Source of the DNA: Ferruginibacter sp.
Lineage (GTDB): Bacteria > Bacteroidota > Bacteroidia > Chitinophagales > Chitinophagaceae
Assembly (NCBI GenBank): GCA_016786725.1
Contig: JAEUVU010000004.1
Location: 62,001 to 126,000, forward strand
Length of the DNA: 64,000 nucleotides
Direction of reading: 5' to 3'
Shown: piece by piece, positions 36,060 to 44,203 of the stretch
Numbering within the stretch: position 1 is the first letter of the stretch
How the letters are laid out: every line of letters begins with the position of its first letter
Translations under genes and position numbers: made by a program
Notes under the pieces: generated by a model
Database searches by the model: none
The model's input: the letters and a program-made list of their open reading frames with translations, nothing else
What the model was told of the DNA's origin: nothing

Positions 36060-36479
36060 ATGTTATCACCGAAAAGAACGAAACACAGAAAAGCCCAGCG
36101 GGGAATGATGAAAGGGAATACCAAACGTGGTGCTACCCTGGCTTTTGGAACCTTTGGATTAAAAGCATTGGGTGAGGTTTGGATGAGCAGCCGTCAGATT
36201 GAAAGTGCACGTCAGGCAATGACCCGCCACATGAAACGTGAAGGTAATGTTTGGATCCGCATTTTTCCTGACAAACCCGTTACCGCTAAGCCTGCAGAGG
36301 TAAGGATGGGTAAAGGTAAAGGTAACCCCGAAGGATGGGCAGCTGTTGTTCAGCCAGGAAGGATATTGTTTGAGTGCGATGGGGTACCAATGCAGGTAGC
36401 TAAAGAAGCATTTGCTTTAGCTGCGCAAAAGTTGCCAATCCAAACAAAGTTTGTAGTTCGTCACGATTACAAAGCATAA
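36060..36479 (+). CDS. rplP: 50S ribosomal protein L16
   Basis: 139 residues: [43 protein letters not shown] and [15 protein letters not shown]16 stabilises the aminoacyl-tRNA site. It is preceded by a 90-nt spacer of A/T-rich repeated words (CTCAAAACTCAAAACTC), and rpmC follows after 27 nt. Confidence 0.98.
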   Translation: MLSPKRTKHRKAQRGMMKGNTKRGATLAFGTFGLKALGEVWMSSRQIESARQAMTRHMKREGNVWIRIFPDKPVTAKPAEVRMGKGKGNPEGWAAVVQPGRILFECDGVPMQVAKEAFALAAQKLPIQTKFVVRHDYKA

Positions 36480-36506
36480 TTAAAGAAATTATCAAATAGA
36501 ACGATC

Positions 36507-36716
36507 ATGTTAAAGAAAGTTGATTTTTTAAATAGCCTGAAAGGATTGAGCGAAGCAGATCTGAAAGCAAAGATTGCTGAAGACGAGTTGCGTATGAAGA
36601 AACTTTCATTTGCTCATGCAATATCTCCTTTGGAGAACCCTCAGAGTATCCGCTCTTTAAGAAGGGATATCGCCAGGTTGAAAACAGCATTAAAACAAGT
36701 ACAGTCAGCATCATAA
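36507..36716 (+). CDS. rpmC: 50S ribosomal protein L29
   Basis: 69 residues, two helices, with the L29 consensus: GLSEADLKAKIAEDELRMKKLSFAHAI and PQSIRSLRRDIARLKTAL. It sits at the exit tunnel with L23. It is tightly packed, 27 nt after rplP and 22 nt before rpsQ. Confidence 0.97.
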   Translation: MLKKVDFLNSLKGLSEADLKAKIAEDELRMKKLSFAHAISPLENPQSIRSLRRDIARLKTALKQVQSAS

Positions 36717-36738
36717 TTGATGCATAAAAACTAATACA

Positions 36739-36993
36739 GTGGAAAGAAATTTAAGAAAAACAAAATTAGGCGTGGTATCCAGCAACAAAATGGATAAAAC
36801 CATCACCGTAAGTGTAGAGCGTAAAGTAAAGCATCCGCTTTATGGAAAGTTCGTAAAAAAATCTACCAAGTTTCATGCTCATGATGAAAAGAATGAGTGC
36901 AGCATTGGTGATACGGTAAAAATCATGGAGAGCCGTCCTTTAAGCAAAACAAAACGCTGGAGACTGGTTGAAGTGGTTGAAAAAGTGAAGTAA
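36739..36993 (+). CDS. rpsQ: 30S ribosomal protein S17 (GTG start)
   Basis: 84 residues. Start is GTG ([22 protein letters not shown]); no ATG is available in frame nearby. S17 marks: [21 protein letters not shown] and [21 protein letters not shown]. It binds 16S rRNA early in 30S assembly. Confidence 0.97.
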   Translation: MERNLRKTKLGVVSSNKMDKTITVSVERKVKHPLYGKFVKKSTKFHAHDEKNECSIGDTVKIMESRPLSKTKRWRLVEVVEKVK

Positions 36994-37005
36994 AGCCCCT
37001 CCTGT

Positions 37006-37129
37006 CCTTCCCGAAGGGGAGGTAAATGGAGAAGATTGGAACGAAGATGATGATTTGTTAGTGCAGAAGTCGAAACAAATATAAATGTTGGGCCTCCCTT
37101 TCCTTCGGAGAGGGAACGAGGGAGAGGCC
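37006..37129. repeat. Two GC hairpins between rpsQ and rplN
   Basis: Hairpin 1 (37006-37022): CCTTCCC-GAA-GGGGAGG. Hairpin 2 (37091-37129): outer GGCCTC/GAGGCC and inner CCCTTTCC-TTC-GGAGAGGG. Neither has a T-run. Confidence 0.65.
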
Positions 37130-37145
37130 TCTAAAACAAACAAAG

Positions 37146-37514
37146 ATGATACAGCAAGAAAGCAGATTAAACGTGGCAGATAACAGTGGTGCAAAGCAGG
37201 TACTGTGCATACGTGTACTGGGTAACAGCGGACAGGATTACGCAAAGATCGGTGACAAAATAGTTGTTACTGTAAAAGATGCGATGCCTGCAGGTGGTAT
37301 TAAAAAAGGAACTGTAAGTAAAGCAGTTATTGTACGTACAACAAACAAACTGCGTCGTAAAGATGGTTCTTATATCCGTTTTGATGACAACGCAGTAGTG
37401 TTATTGAATGCATCTGACGAACCAAGAGGCACCCGTATTTTTGGCCCGGTTGCCCGTGAATTGAGGGATAAAGGTTACATGAAGATCATCTCTCTGGCAC
37501 CTGAAGTTCTGTAA
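37146..37514 (+). CDS. rplN: 50S ribosomal protein L14
   Basis: 122 residues: [20 protein letters not shown] at the start, [35 protein letters not shown] and [14 protein letters not shown]. Full length. L14 forms part of the intersubunit bridge B5/B8. A 152-nt spacer with two hairpins separates it from rpsQ. Confidence 0.98.
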   Translation: MIQQESRLNVADNSGAKQVLCIRVLGNSGQDYAKIGDKIVVTVKDAMPAGGIKKGTVSKAVIVRTTNKLRRKDGSYIRFDDNAVVLLNASDEPRGTRIFGPVARELRDKGYMKIISLAPEVL

Positions 37515-37605
37515 AGTTTCTCGGTTCTGGTTCCTCGTTTAAGGCGCTCTAACAAGCAGACCAACGAGAAACAAAAAACGACCAACGAGAAACAAGAAAC
37601 GTATT
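37515..37605. repeat. Self-complementary low-complexity element (rplN-rplX)
   Basis: Left arm GTTTCTCGGTTCTGGTTCC; right part holds CAACGAGAAAC twice, complementary to the left arm. It belongs to the same style as the rpsS-rplV element. Confidence 0.65.
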
Positions 37606-37636
37606 TGAAAGAATAAAGCTATAAAGCAAAATAAAA

Positions 37637-37975
37637 ATGAGTACAAGATTTAAACCTAAGTTCAACATCAAAAAAGGCGATTCTGTTGTAGTGATCAGCG
37701 GAGAAGATAAAGATTTGAAGAAGCCACGCAAAGTGTTGGAAGTAATTTTAGAAAAAAGCCGTGTATTGGTTGAAGGTGTTAACATCGTAACCAAGCATAC
37801 CAAACCAACTTCACAAAACACCAAAGGTGGTATTGTGAAAGTTGAAGCGCCGATTGCCATCAGCAATGTAATGTTGTGGGATGCGAAATCTGGCGGCCCT
37901 TCTAAAGTTAAACGTACCAGGGAAAATGGAAAATTAGTAAGAATCGCTAAAAAATCAGGGGAGGTAATTAAATAA
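37637..37975 (+). CDS. rplX: 50S ribosomal protein L24
   Basis: 112 residues with the KOW motif [23 protein letters not shown] and [15 protein letters not shown]24 is one of the two 50S assembly initiators. Its TAA overlaps the rplE ATG by one base (taATG), implying translational coupling. Confidence 0.97.
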   Translation: MSTRFKPKFNIKKGDSVVVISGEDKDLKKPRKVLEVILEKSRVLVEGVNIVTKHTKPTSQNTKGGIVKVEAPIAISNVMLWDAKSGGPSKVKRTRENGKLVRIAKKSGEVIK

Positions 37976-38541
37976 TGAGCACAACTACAAACACTCCAAG
38001 GTTAGCAGATAAGTACAAAAAAGATGTTGTACCTGCTTTAATGAAAAAATTCAGTTACAAAACTGTAATGCAGGCTCCACGTTTAACCAAGATCTGTTTA
38101 AATCGTGGTGTTAACGGAGCTGTAACAGATAAAAAACTGATTGATATCGCTATTGACGAGTTAACAAACATAACCGGTCAAAAAGCGGTTTCAACCATGT
38201 CTAAAAAAGATATCTCAAACTTTAAGCTGCGTAAAAACATGCCGATTGGTGCCCGCGTTACCCTGCGTGGAGTTAAGATGTATGAGTTTATGGACAGGCT
38301 GGTTTCTGTTTCTTTACCACGTGTACGTGATTTCAAAGGCATCAACGACAAATCATTTGATGGCCGTGGAAACTACACACTGGGTGTTACCGAACAGATC
38401 ATTTTTCCTGAGATTGATATTGATAAGGTGAACAAAATCACCGGTCTGGATATCACTTTTGTAACCACAGCAAATACCAACGAAGAAGCATACGAATTGC
38501 TTAAAGAATTGGGTATGCCATTTAAAAACATCAAGAAATAA
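37975..38541 (+). CDS. rplE: 50S ribosomal protein L5
   Basis: 188 residues: [57 protein letters not shown] and [14 protein letters not shown]5 binds 5S rRNA. One-base overlap with rplX and a 12-nt gap to rpsN. Confidence 0.98.
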   Translation: MSTTTNTPRLADKYKKDVVPALMKKFSYKTVMQAPRLTKICLNRGVNGAVTDKKLIDIAIDELTNITGQKAVSTMSKKDISNFKLRKNMPIGARVTLRGVKMYEFMDRLVSVSLPRVRDFKGINDKSFDGRGNYTLGVTEQIIFPEIDIDKVNKITGLDITFVTTANTNEEAYELLKELGMPFKNIKK

Positions 38542-38553
38542 TTAAAAAAGAAT

Positions 38554-38823
38554 ATGGCAAAAAAATCTATTGAAGCCAGGCAGATCAAGCGTGAAGCAAT
38601 GGTTGCCAAGTATGCTGAAAAAAGAGCAGCGTTAAAAGCAGCCGGAGATTATGCGGCTTTGGATCTTTTACCAAAGAACGCATCACCGGTTCGTTTAAAA
38701 AACCGTTGCCAGCTTACCGGCCGTCCACGTGGTTATATGAGACATTTTGGTTTATCAAGGAATATGTTTCGTGACATGGCATTGCAGGGCAAAATACCAG
38801 GCGTAACAAAATCAAGCTGGTAA
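38554..38823 (+). CDS. rpsN: 30S ribosomal protein S14 (long, zinc-free form)
   Basis: 89 residues: the long C-minus type. [16 protein letters not shown] at the start, [20 protein letters not shown] and [18 protein letters not shown] at the end. The short Zn-form CxxC pairs are absent, so it does not need zinc. Confidence 0.97.
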   Translation: MAKKSIEARQIKREAMVAKYAEKRAALKAAGDYAALDLLPKNASPVRLKNRCQLTGRPRGYMRHFGLSRNMFRDMALQGKIPGVTKSSW

Positions 38824-38828
38824 AAAGC

Positions 38829-38899
38829 TGTTGATCGTTAATCGTTGCCCGTTGACCGGAAAGCAACGAACAACGAACAACAAAAAGCGAGCAACCTAA
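38829..38899. repeat. Self-complementary low-complexity element (rpsN-rpsH)
   Basis: Left arm GTTGATCGTTAATCGTTG; right part CAACGAACAACGAACAAC is its imperfect complement. Confidence 0.65.
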
Positions 38900-38950
38900 T
38901 TAGGATATCGCATTGTAAAAAAATATTTTAATCAATTAACTGAAATAACA

Positions 38951-39349
38951 ATGGTTACTGATCCAATCGCAGATTACTTAACAAGAATTCGTAACGCACA
39001 AATGGCCAATCACCGTATCGTGGAAATTCCTGCAAGCAATCTGAAAAAACGTATCACTGAAATTTTATACGATAAAGGATATATTCTGAAGTATAAGTTT
39101 GAAGATGATAACAAGCAAGGCGTAATTAAGATCGCTTTAAAATATGATGCTGCTACTAAACTTCCTGTAATACAGAGTTTGGAAAGGGTAAGCCGTCCGG
39201 GTTTGCGTACTTATGCAAAACCAGAAGAATTCAAACGTGTGAAAAATGGTTTGGGTGTTGCCATCATTTCTACATCTAAAGGTGTAATGACCGATAAGGA
39301 AGCGAAAGCACAGAACGTAGGTGGCGAAGTACTTTGCAATATTTACTAA
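38951..39349 (+). CDS. rpsH: 30S ribosomal protein S8
   Basis: 132 residues: [18 protein letters not shown] at the start, [24 protein letters not shown] at the end. S8 is a primary 16S rRNA binder and the spc-operon translational repressor in E. coli. Whether the control operates here is unknown. Confidence 0.98.
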   Translation: MVTDPIADYLTRIRNAQMANHRIVEIPASNLKKRITEILYDKGYILKYKFEDDNKQGVIKIALKYDAATKLPVIQSLERVSRPGLRTYAKPEEFKRVKNGLGVAIISTSKGVMTDKEAKAQNVGGEVLCNIY

Positions 39350-39436
39350 GAATTGAAATTCTGATCAGATAATTAATCCGCCGGTCGGTGGATGAACACA
39401 ATCAGAAATTAATAAAAATAAAAATAAAAACCGACC

Positions 39437-39991
39437 ATGAGTAGAATAGGAAAAAAGATAATTGAAGTGCCAGCCAGCGTAACTATAACAGTTGATGCTG
39501 AGAATATCGTTACTGTAAAAGGGCCAAAAGGAACTTTAAAACAGGCAATGGACAGGGATATGAAACTGGAAATGAAAGATGGCGTTGCCAACATTGTACG
39601 CCCGACTGACCAGATCCGTCATCGTGCTATGCACGGTTTATACCGTTCCCTGGTTGCTAACATGGTTAAAGGTGTTACTGAAGGATATACAAAAAAATTA
39701 GAACTGGTGGGTGTGGGTTATAAAGCATCTGCACAAGGCAATTTGCTTGATATGGCTTTAGGGTATTCTCACAATATCATTTTTGAAGTTCCTAAAGAAT
39801 TATCAGTAACAACTTCGCAGGAAAAAGGACAGAACCCTATGATCAGTTTCGAGAGTATTGATAAGCAACTGATCGGCCAGGTTTGTGCCAAAATAAGAAG
39901 CTTACGTAAGCCTGAACCATACAAGGGTAAAGGTGTGAAATTTGCCGGTGAAGTGTTGAGAAGAAAAGCAGGTAAATCGGCAGGTAAATAA
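39437..39991 (+). CDS. rplF: 50S ribosomal protein L6
   Basis: 184 residues: MSRIGKKIIEVPASVTI, GPKGTLKQAMD, RALVANMV-like (YRSLVANMVKGVTEGYTKKLEL) and GYKASAQG. It lies near the factor-binding site of the 50S subunit. A weak ATCCGCC/GGTGGAT hairpin sits in the 87-nt spacer before it. Confidence 0.98.
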   Translation: MSRIGKKIIEVPASVTITVDAENIVTVKGPKGTLKQAMDRDMKLEMKDGVANIVRPTDQIRHRAMHGLYRSLVANMVKGVTEGYTKKLELVGVGYKASAQGNLLDMALGYSHNIIFEVPKELSVTTSQEKGQNPMISFESIDKQLIGQVCAKIRSLRKPEPYKGKGVKFAGEVLRRKAGKSAGK

Positions 39992-40075
39992 AAGTTTTAA
40001 ACGTTCAACAGGTTTAATAAGTTTTTAAATCTCTTAAACTTTTCAAACCTTTTAAACATAAATTAATCCCTGGCA
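39992..40075. repeat. TTTAAAC-word low-complexity element (rplF-rplR)
   Basis: Repeated TTTTAAAC / GTTTAA words in opposing orientation, closely matching the 45470-45550 spacer. Confidence 0.55.
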
Positions 40076-40102
40076 GCATCAGGGAGAAAAAATAAAATAA
40101 AA

Positions 40103-40456
40103 ATGAACAACAAGTCAAAAGCAAGGGTAAAGATCAAATACCGCATCCGTAAAAAGATAAGCGGTGCCGCATCAAAACCAAGGTTAAGCGTTTTCAGGAG
40201 CAATACTGATATTTATGCACAGTTAATTGATGACAACAATGGCGTAACACTGGCCGCTGCATCATCTAGGCAAAAAGATATCCAGGCTCAAAAAGCGCCT
40301 AAAACCGAAAAAAGTAAAATGGTAGGGGCCGCTATTGCTACCAAAGCAAAAGAACTGGGTATTTCAACTGTAGTTTTCGACCGTGGAGGTTATATTTATC
40401 ATGGCCGTGTAAAAGCAGTTGCAGAAGGCGCAAGAGAAGCAGGATTGGACTTTTAA
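40103..40456 (+). CDS. rplR: 50S ribosomal protein L18
   Basis: 117 residues. [39 protein letters not shown] and [26 protein letters not shown], all L18. Binds 5S rRNA with L5. Followed after 27 nt by rpsE. Confidence 0.98.
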   Translation: MNNKSKARVKIKYRIRKKISGAASKPRLSVFRSNTDIYAQLIDDNNGVTLAAASSRQKDIQAQKAPKTEKSKMVGAAIATKAKELGISTVVFDRGGYIYHGRVKAVAEGAREAGLDF

Positions 40457-40483
40457 TTATAAAATTTCTAATAAGAAAAATAG

Positions 40484-41002
40484 ATGTCAAATTTAATTAC
40501 AAATAAAGTAAAAGCCGGCGACCTGGAATTGAAAGACAAGGTTGTTGCCATTAACCGTGTAGTAAAAACAACCAAAGGCGGACGTGCCTTCAGCTTTTCT
40601 GCATTAGTTGTTGTAGGAAACGAAGCTGGTGTGGTTGGCCATGGTATGGGTAAAGCCAAGGAAGTACAGGAAGCTATTACAAAAGGTATTGAAGATGCAA
40701 AAAAGAATTTGATAAAAGTTCCTATCATGCATGGTACAATTCCCCACGATCAGCTTACCAAAGAAGGAGCGGCTAAGGTTTACATCAAACCTGCGGCACA
40801 TGGTACAGGTGTAATTGCCGGAGGCAGCATGAGAGCAGTTTTAGAAGCTGCCGGTGTTACCGACGTATTGGCTAAGAATTTGGGTTCAGCTAACCCAACC
40901 AATGTGGTAAAAGCAACTTTTAAGGCATTGGCTTCTTTACGTGAGCCGGTATCAGTTGCAAAAACACGCAATGTTTCTTTAAAGAAAGTATTTAACGGAT
41001 AA
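40484..41002 (+). CDS. rpsE: 30S ribosomal protein S5
   Basis: 172 residues. Double-stranded-RNA-binding-like N-terminal part ([44 protein letters not shown]), then the C-terminal domain with [26 protein letters not shown]5 is important for decoding accuracy. Confidence 0.98.
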   Translation: MSNLITNKVKAGDLELKDKVVAINRVVKTTKGGRAFSFSALVVVGNEAGVVGHGMGKAKEVQEAITKGIEDAKKNLIKVPIMHGTIPHDQLTKEGAAKVYIKPAAHGTGVIAGGSMRAVLEAAGVTDVLAKNLGSANPTNVVKATFKALASLREPVSVAKTRNVSLKKVFNG

Positions 41003-41006
41003 AATG

Positions 41007-41068
41007 TTATAAGTAATAAGTGGTAAGTTTTACGGCTTACAACTTAGAACTTACCACTTACAACTTAG
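41007..41068. repeat. Self-complementary low-complexity element (rpsE-rpmD)
   Basis: AAGTGGTAAGTT and AACTTACCACTT arms around TTACGGCTTACAACTTAG wording. Confidence 0.65.
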
Positions 41069-41073
41069 TAAAA

Positions 41074-41256
41074 ATGAAAAAGATAAAAGTAACACAGGTT
41101 AAAAGTGTAATTGACCGCTCGGAGCGCCAGAAAAGAACTATGATCGCTTTAGGCCTGAAGAAAATGAATGCTTCTGTTGAAGTAGAAGCTACTCCTGCAA
41201 TATTGGGTATGGTTACTAAAGTAAACCACTTGGTAAAGGTTGAGGAGTTAGGTTAA
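41074..41256 (+). CDS. rpmD: 50S ribosomal protein L30
   Basis: 60 residues from the ATG at 41074; the longer frame from 41020 would translate the intergenic repeat and is rejected. Starts MKKIKVTQVKSVIDRSERQK, then LGLKKMNASVEVEATPAILGM and KVNHLVKVEE. Normal L30 length. Confidence 0.97.
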   Translation: MKKIKVTQVKSVIDRSERQKRTMIALGLKKMNASVEVEATPAILGMVTKVNHLVKVEELG

Positions 41257-41268
41257 TTGTTTTTCTTC

Positions 41269-41341
41269 TTGACTTTTGAATTTTTAATTCGAAGTCAAAA
41301 GTAAAAATTCAAAAGTTTAAACAGCGAGGGGTGATTCCCCG
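41269..41341. repeat. Two inverted repeats between rpmD and rplO
   Basis: CTTTTGAATTTTTA pairs with TAAAAATTCAAAAG (about 41272-41315), followed by a GGGG-TGATT-CCCC hairpin (41328-41340). Confidence 0.65.
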
Positions 41342-41362
41342 TAAGTACAAAATCAGATAAAA

Positions 41363-41812
41363 ATGAAACTACACACATTAAAGCCTGCGAAAGGCGCTAC
41401 ACACAAAGAGAAAAGAATTGGCCGTGGTGAGGCAAGTGGTAAAGGCGGCACCTCTACAAAAGGAAACAAGGGTGGTCAAAGCCGTGCCGGTTATAAGAGC
41501 AAGAAAGCACACGAAGGTGGCCAGATGCCTATCCAGCGCCGTATTCCAAAACGCGGTTTTAAAAACAACAACCGTGTTGAATTTAAAGTATTAAATCTTG
41601 GCCAGATAGATACCCTTGCTGAAAAATATGGTATCACCGAATTCAGCCTGCAGAATTTATACATCAATGGTTTAATAAGCCAGTTTGATAGTGTAAAGGT
41701 TTTAGGCAACGGTGAGCTGAAAGGTAAATTCACATTTAAAGTGAATGCTGCCAGTGAAAAAGCAAAAGCAGCTATTGAAGCAGCCGGAGGTACTATCGAG
41801 ATAATAAAATAA
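41363..41812 (+). CDS. rplO: 50S ribosomal protein L15
   Basis: 149 residues. MKLHTLKPAKGATHKEKRIGRGEASGKG-type start with the Gly/Lys-rich rRNA-binding arm, GGQMPIQRRIPKRGFKN, then the globular C-terminus. A late 50S assembly protein. A hairpin with T-rich tail follows it before secY. Confidence 0.97.
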   Translation: MKLHTLKPAKGATHKEKRIGRGEASGKGGTSTKGNKGGQSRAGYKSKKAHEGGQMPIQRRIPKRGFKNNNRVEFKVLNLGQIDTLAEKYGITEFSLQNLYINGLISQFDSVKVLGNGELKGKFTFKVNAASEKAKAAIEAAGGTIEIIK

Positions 41813-41829
41813 TTTCCCGATATTTGCCC

Positions 41830-41857
41830 GACCCTTTAAAACGAGGGTCATTTTTAA
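41830..41857 (+). terminator. Weak terminator or attenuator before secY
   Basis: GACCCT / AGGGTC stem with 8-nt loop followed by ATTTTTAATTT, 41 nt before the secY start. It could trim secY expression relative to ribosomal genes. Confidence 0.5.
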
Positions 41858-41890
41858 TTTAGAGCAAATCACTTAAATCGTTTAAATTCT

Positions 41891-43228
41891 GTGAAGAAGT
41901 TCATAACAACACTTAAGAATATCTGGAGCATAGAGGAACTGCGCAATAAGATAACTTTCACTTTACTGCTGATCTTTATCTACCGTATTGGTTCTTTCAT
42001 TGTGTTGCCTGGTATTGATCCGAATAAATTAGCTGCACTTGCATCAAGCACCGAAAAAGGTATGCTTGGCTTACTTGATACATTTGTTGGAGGCGCTTTT
42101 TCCAAAGCTTCCATTTTTGCATTGGGCATTATGCCATACATTTCTGCCTCTATCTTTATGCAGCTGATGACCATCCTGGTTCCGCAGATGGCAAAAATTC
42201 AGAAAGAAGGTGAAAGCGGCAGAAAGAAGATCAATCAATGGACACGTTACCTCACTGTTATTGTTACCGCATTCCAGGCGGCAGCTTATATTGGCTATTT
42301 AAAAAGCCCGGGCAATGTGGAGGCAATCATTCCTGCATTCAGCAGTTACTTCTGGGTATCAACAGTAGTGATACTTACTGTAGGCACTTTGTTTGTAATG
42401 TGGCTAGGCGAAAAAATTACTGATAAAGGTTTAGGTAATGGTACTTCTATCATCATCATGGTTGGTATCCTTGCCCGCCTTCCGGAATCATTTATGCAGG
42501 AGTGGGATGCCAGGTTTACCAGGGGTGCCGGTGGTATTTTAATGATATTGATTGAGCTTGTTTTATTAATAGCTGTAATATTAGGAGTTATTCTTTTGGT
42601 GCAGGGTACCAGGAAAGTTCCTGTTAATTATGCAAAACAAATTGTTGGCAACCGCCAGTTTGGTGGTGCCCGTAATTTTCTTCCGTTAAAAGTAAATGCA
42701 TCTGGTGTTATGCCGATCATTTTTGCACAGGCCATATTGTTCTTACCTACCTTGTTTTCTGCTGGAGGCACAGCTTCATGGGCACAATACTTTACAGATC
42801 ATACCAAGGTTGGCTACATGATCATTTATTCTGTTGCGGTAATAGCATTTACATTCCTCTACACTGCATTGATATTTAATCCCAAGCAGATGGCCGATGA
42901 ATTAAAACGCAATAACGGTTTTATACCGGGTGTTAAACCGGGCCAGCCAACTGCAGATTATATCGGTACCATTATGGACAGGATAACTTTGCCAGGCGCA
43001 GTTTTACTGGCATTTGTTGGTATCCTTCCCGGTATCATTCAATTGATTTTTGGAATGCAGCAGGGCTTTGCTACTTTCTTCGGAGGTACATCATTGCTCA
43101 TTATGGTTGCAGTAATTTTAGATACTTTGCAGCAGATAGAAACACAGCTTTTAATGCGCCAGTACGATGGGTTAATGAGCAGCGGAAGGATACAGGGCAG
43201 GCAGCAGGTTTCTGCAGGAGGCATATAA
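41891..43228 (+). CDS. secY: Preprotein translocase subunit SecY (GTG start)
   Basis: 445 residues with ten predicted membrane helices. Start is GTG (KKFITTLKNIWSIEELRNKI). Marks: GTSIIIMVGILARLP, GTRKVPVNYAKQIVG and RNNGFIPGVKPGQPTADYI, all on cytosolic loops contacting the ribosome or SecA. It forms the protein-conducting channel with SecE and SecG, which are not in the window. Confidence 0.97.
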   Translation: MKKFITTLKNIWSIEELRNKITFTLLLIFIYRIGSFIVLPGIDPNKLAALASSTEKGMLGLLDTFVGGAFSKASIFALGIMPYISASIFMQLMTILVPQMAKIQKEGESGRKKINQWTRYLTVIVTAFQAAAYIGYLKSPGNVEAIIPAFSSYFWVSTVVILTVGTLFVMWLGEKITDKGLGNGTSIIIMVGILARLPESFMQEWDARFTRGAGGILMILIELVLLIAVILGVILLVQGTRKVPVNYAKQIVGNRQFGGARNFLPLKVNASGVMPIIFAQAILFLPTLFSAGGTASWAQYFTDHTKVGYMIIYSVAVIAFTFLYTALIFNPKQMADELKRNNGFIPGVKPGQPTADYIGTIMDRITLPGAVLLAFVGILPGIIQLIFGMQQGFATFFGGTSLLIMVAVILDTLQQIETQLLMRQYDGLMSSGRIQGRQQVSAGGI

Positions 43229-43264
43229 AGACCAACCCCCAACGGGGGACTTAAATAAATAATT

Positions 43265-43294
43265 AAGCCCCGACTGAACAAGTCGGGGTTTGTT
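43265..43294 (+). terminator. Terminator-like hairpin between secY and map
   Basis: AAGCCCCGACT / AGTCGGGGTTT stem with a 5-nt loop followed by TTGTTTT; a smaller CCCCC-AAC-GGGGG hairpin is at 43236-43248. Confidence 0.65.
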
Positions 43295-43308
43295 TTAAAA
43301 AAAGAAAA

Positions 43309-44109
43309 ATGATTCATTACAAAAGCAAGGCTGAGGTAGAACTGATGAGAGAAAGCGCTTTGCTCGTAAGTGAAACAATAGCTGTAGTTGCATCCAGAAT
43401 AAAACCAGGTGTAACTACCATGCAGCTTGATAAAATTGCTGAAGAATTTATAAAAGATAATAAAGCAACTGCTTCTTTCAAAGGTTATCATGGTTTTCCT
43501 TATGCATGTTGCATCTCGGTAAACGATGCAGTGGTTCATGGCTTCCCTACTAATGATGAATTGGTACCAGGCGACATCATTTCAGTTGATGTAGGTGTTT
43601 TTAAGAATGGCTTTCACGGCGACAGCGCTTATACTTTTGCCGTTGGAGAGATAAGCGATGAGGTGAAAAAACTTTTAAGGGTAACAAAAGAATCTTTATA
43701 CCTCGGAATAGAGAAGGCCATAGCCGGCAACCGTGTTGGCGATATTGCTTTTGCCATACAGGATTATACCGAAAAAAAGCATGGGTACGGTGTGGTACGT
43801 GACCTGGTAGGCCATGGCCTTGGCCGCAGTTTGCACGAAGAGCCACAGGTACCCAATTTTGGTAAAAGAGGCACCGGCGCCAAACTTAAGGAAGGATTGG
43901 TGATTGCCATTGAACCCATGATCAATATGGGTACCAAAGATGTTGTTCATGATAAAGATGGATGGACAATAAGAACCGCCGATGGAAAACCCGCAGCGCA
44001 TTACGAACACGATATTTGCATACAAAAAGGTAAGGCAGATATTCTCTCTTCTTTCACCCCGATAGAAGCTGCTGAAAAAGCGAATACTGAACTTTGCTCA
44101 GATTATTAA
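43309..44109 (+). CDS. map: Methionine aminopeptidase, type I
   Basis: 266 residues. The five metal ligands are visible: Asp in SVDVGV, Asp in FHGDSAY, His in GHGLGRSLHEEP, Glu in IAIEPMI and Glu in HYEHDIC. It removes the initiator methionine from nascent proteins. Being just after secY is normal, but the usual next genes (infA, rpmJ, rpsM, rpsK, rpsD, rpoA, rplQ) are missing here and an unrelated flavoprotein gene follows. Confidence 0.96.
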   Translation: MIHYKSKAEVELMRESALLVSETIAVVASRIKPGVTTMQLDKIAEEFIKDNKATASFKGYHGFPYACCISVNDAVVHGFPTNDELVPGDIISVDVGVFKNGFHGDSAYTFAVGEISDEVKKLLRVTKESLYLGIEKAIAGNRVGDIAFAIQDYTEKKHGYGVVRDLVGHGLGRSLHEEPQVPNFGKRGTGAKLKEGLVIAIEPMINMGTKDVVHDKDGWTIRTADGKPAAHYEHDICIQKGKADILSSFTPIEAAEKANTELCSDY

Positions 44110-44203
44110 CAATAAATCAGACTCAAGCTACAAGCTTCAAGGGGGCAAACTTTTATAGATTGCTTCTTCCTTGTGGTTAATAACCTGTAGCTACAATCTA
44201 TCA

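Noticed and set aside
41020..41073. Longer start for L30
   Set aside because: It would translate the intergenic repeat (repeated TTACAACTTA wording); the ATG at 41074 gives the normal 60-residue protein.
43265..43294. Riboswitch before map
   Set aside because: Only a simple hairpin with T-run is present; no conserved aptamer features can be seen.
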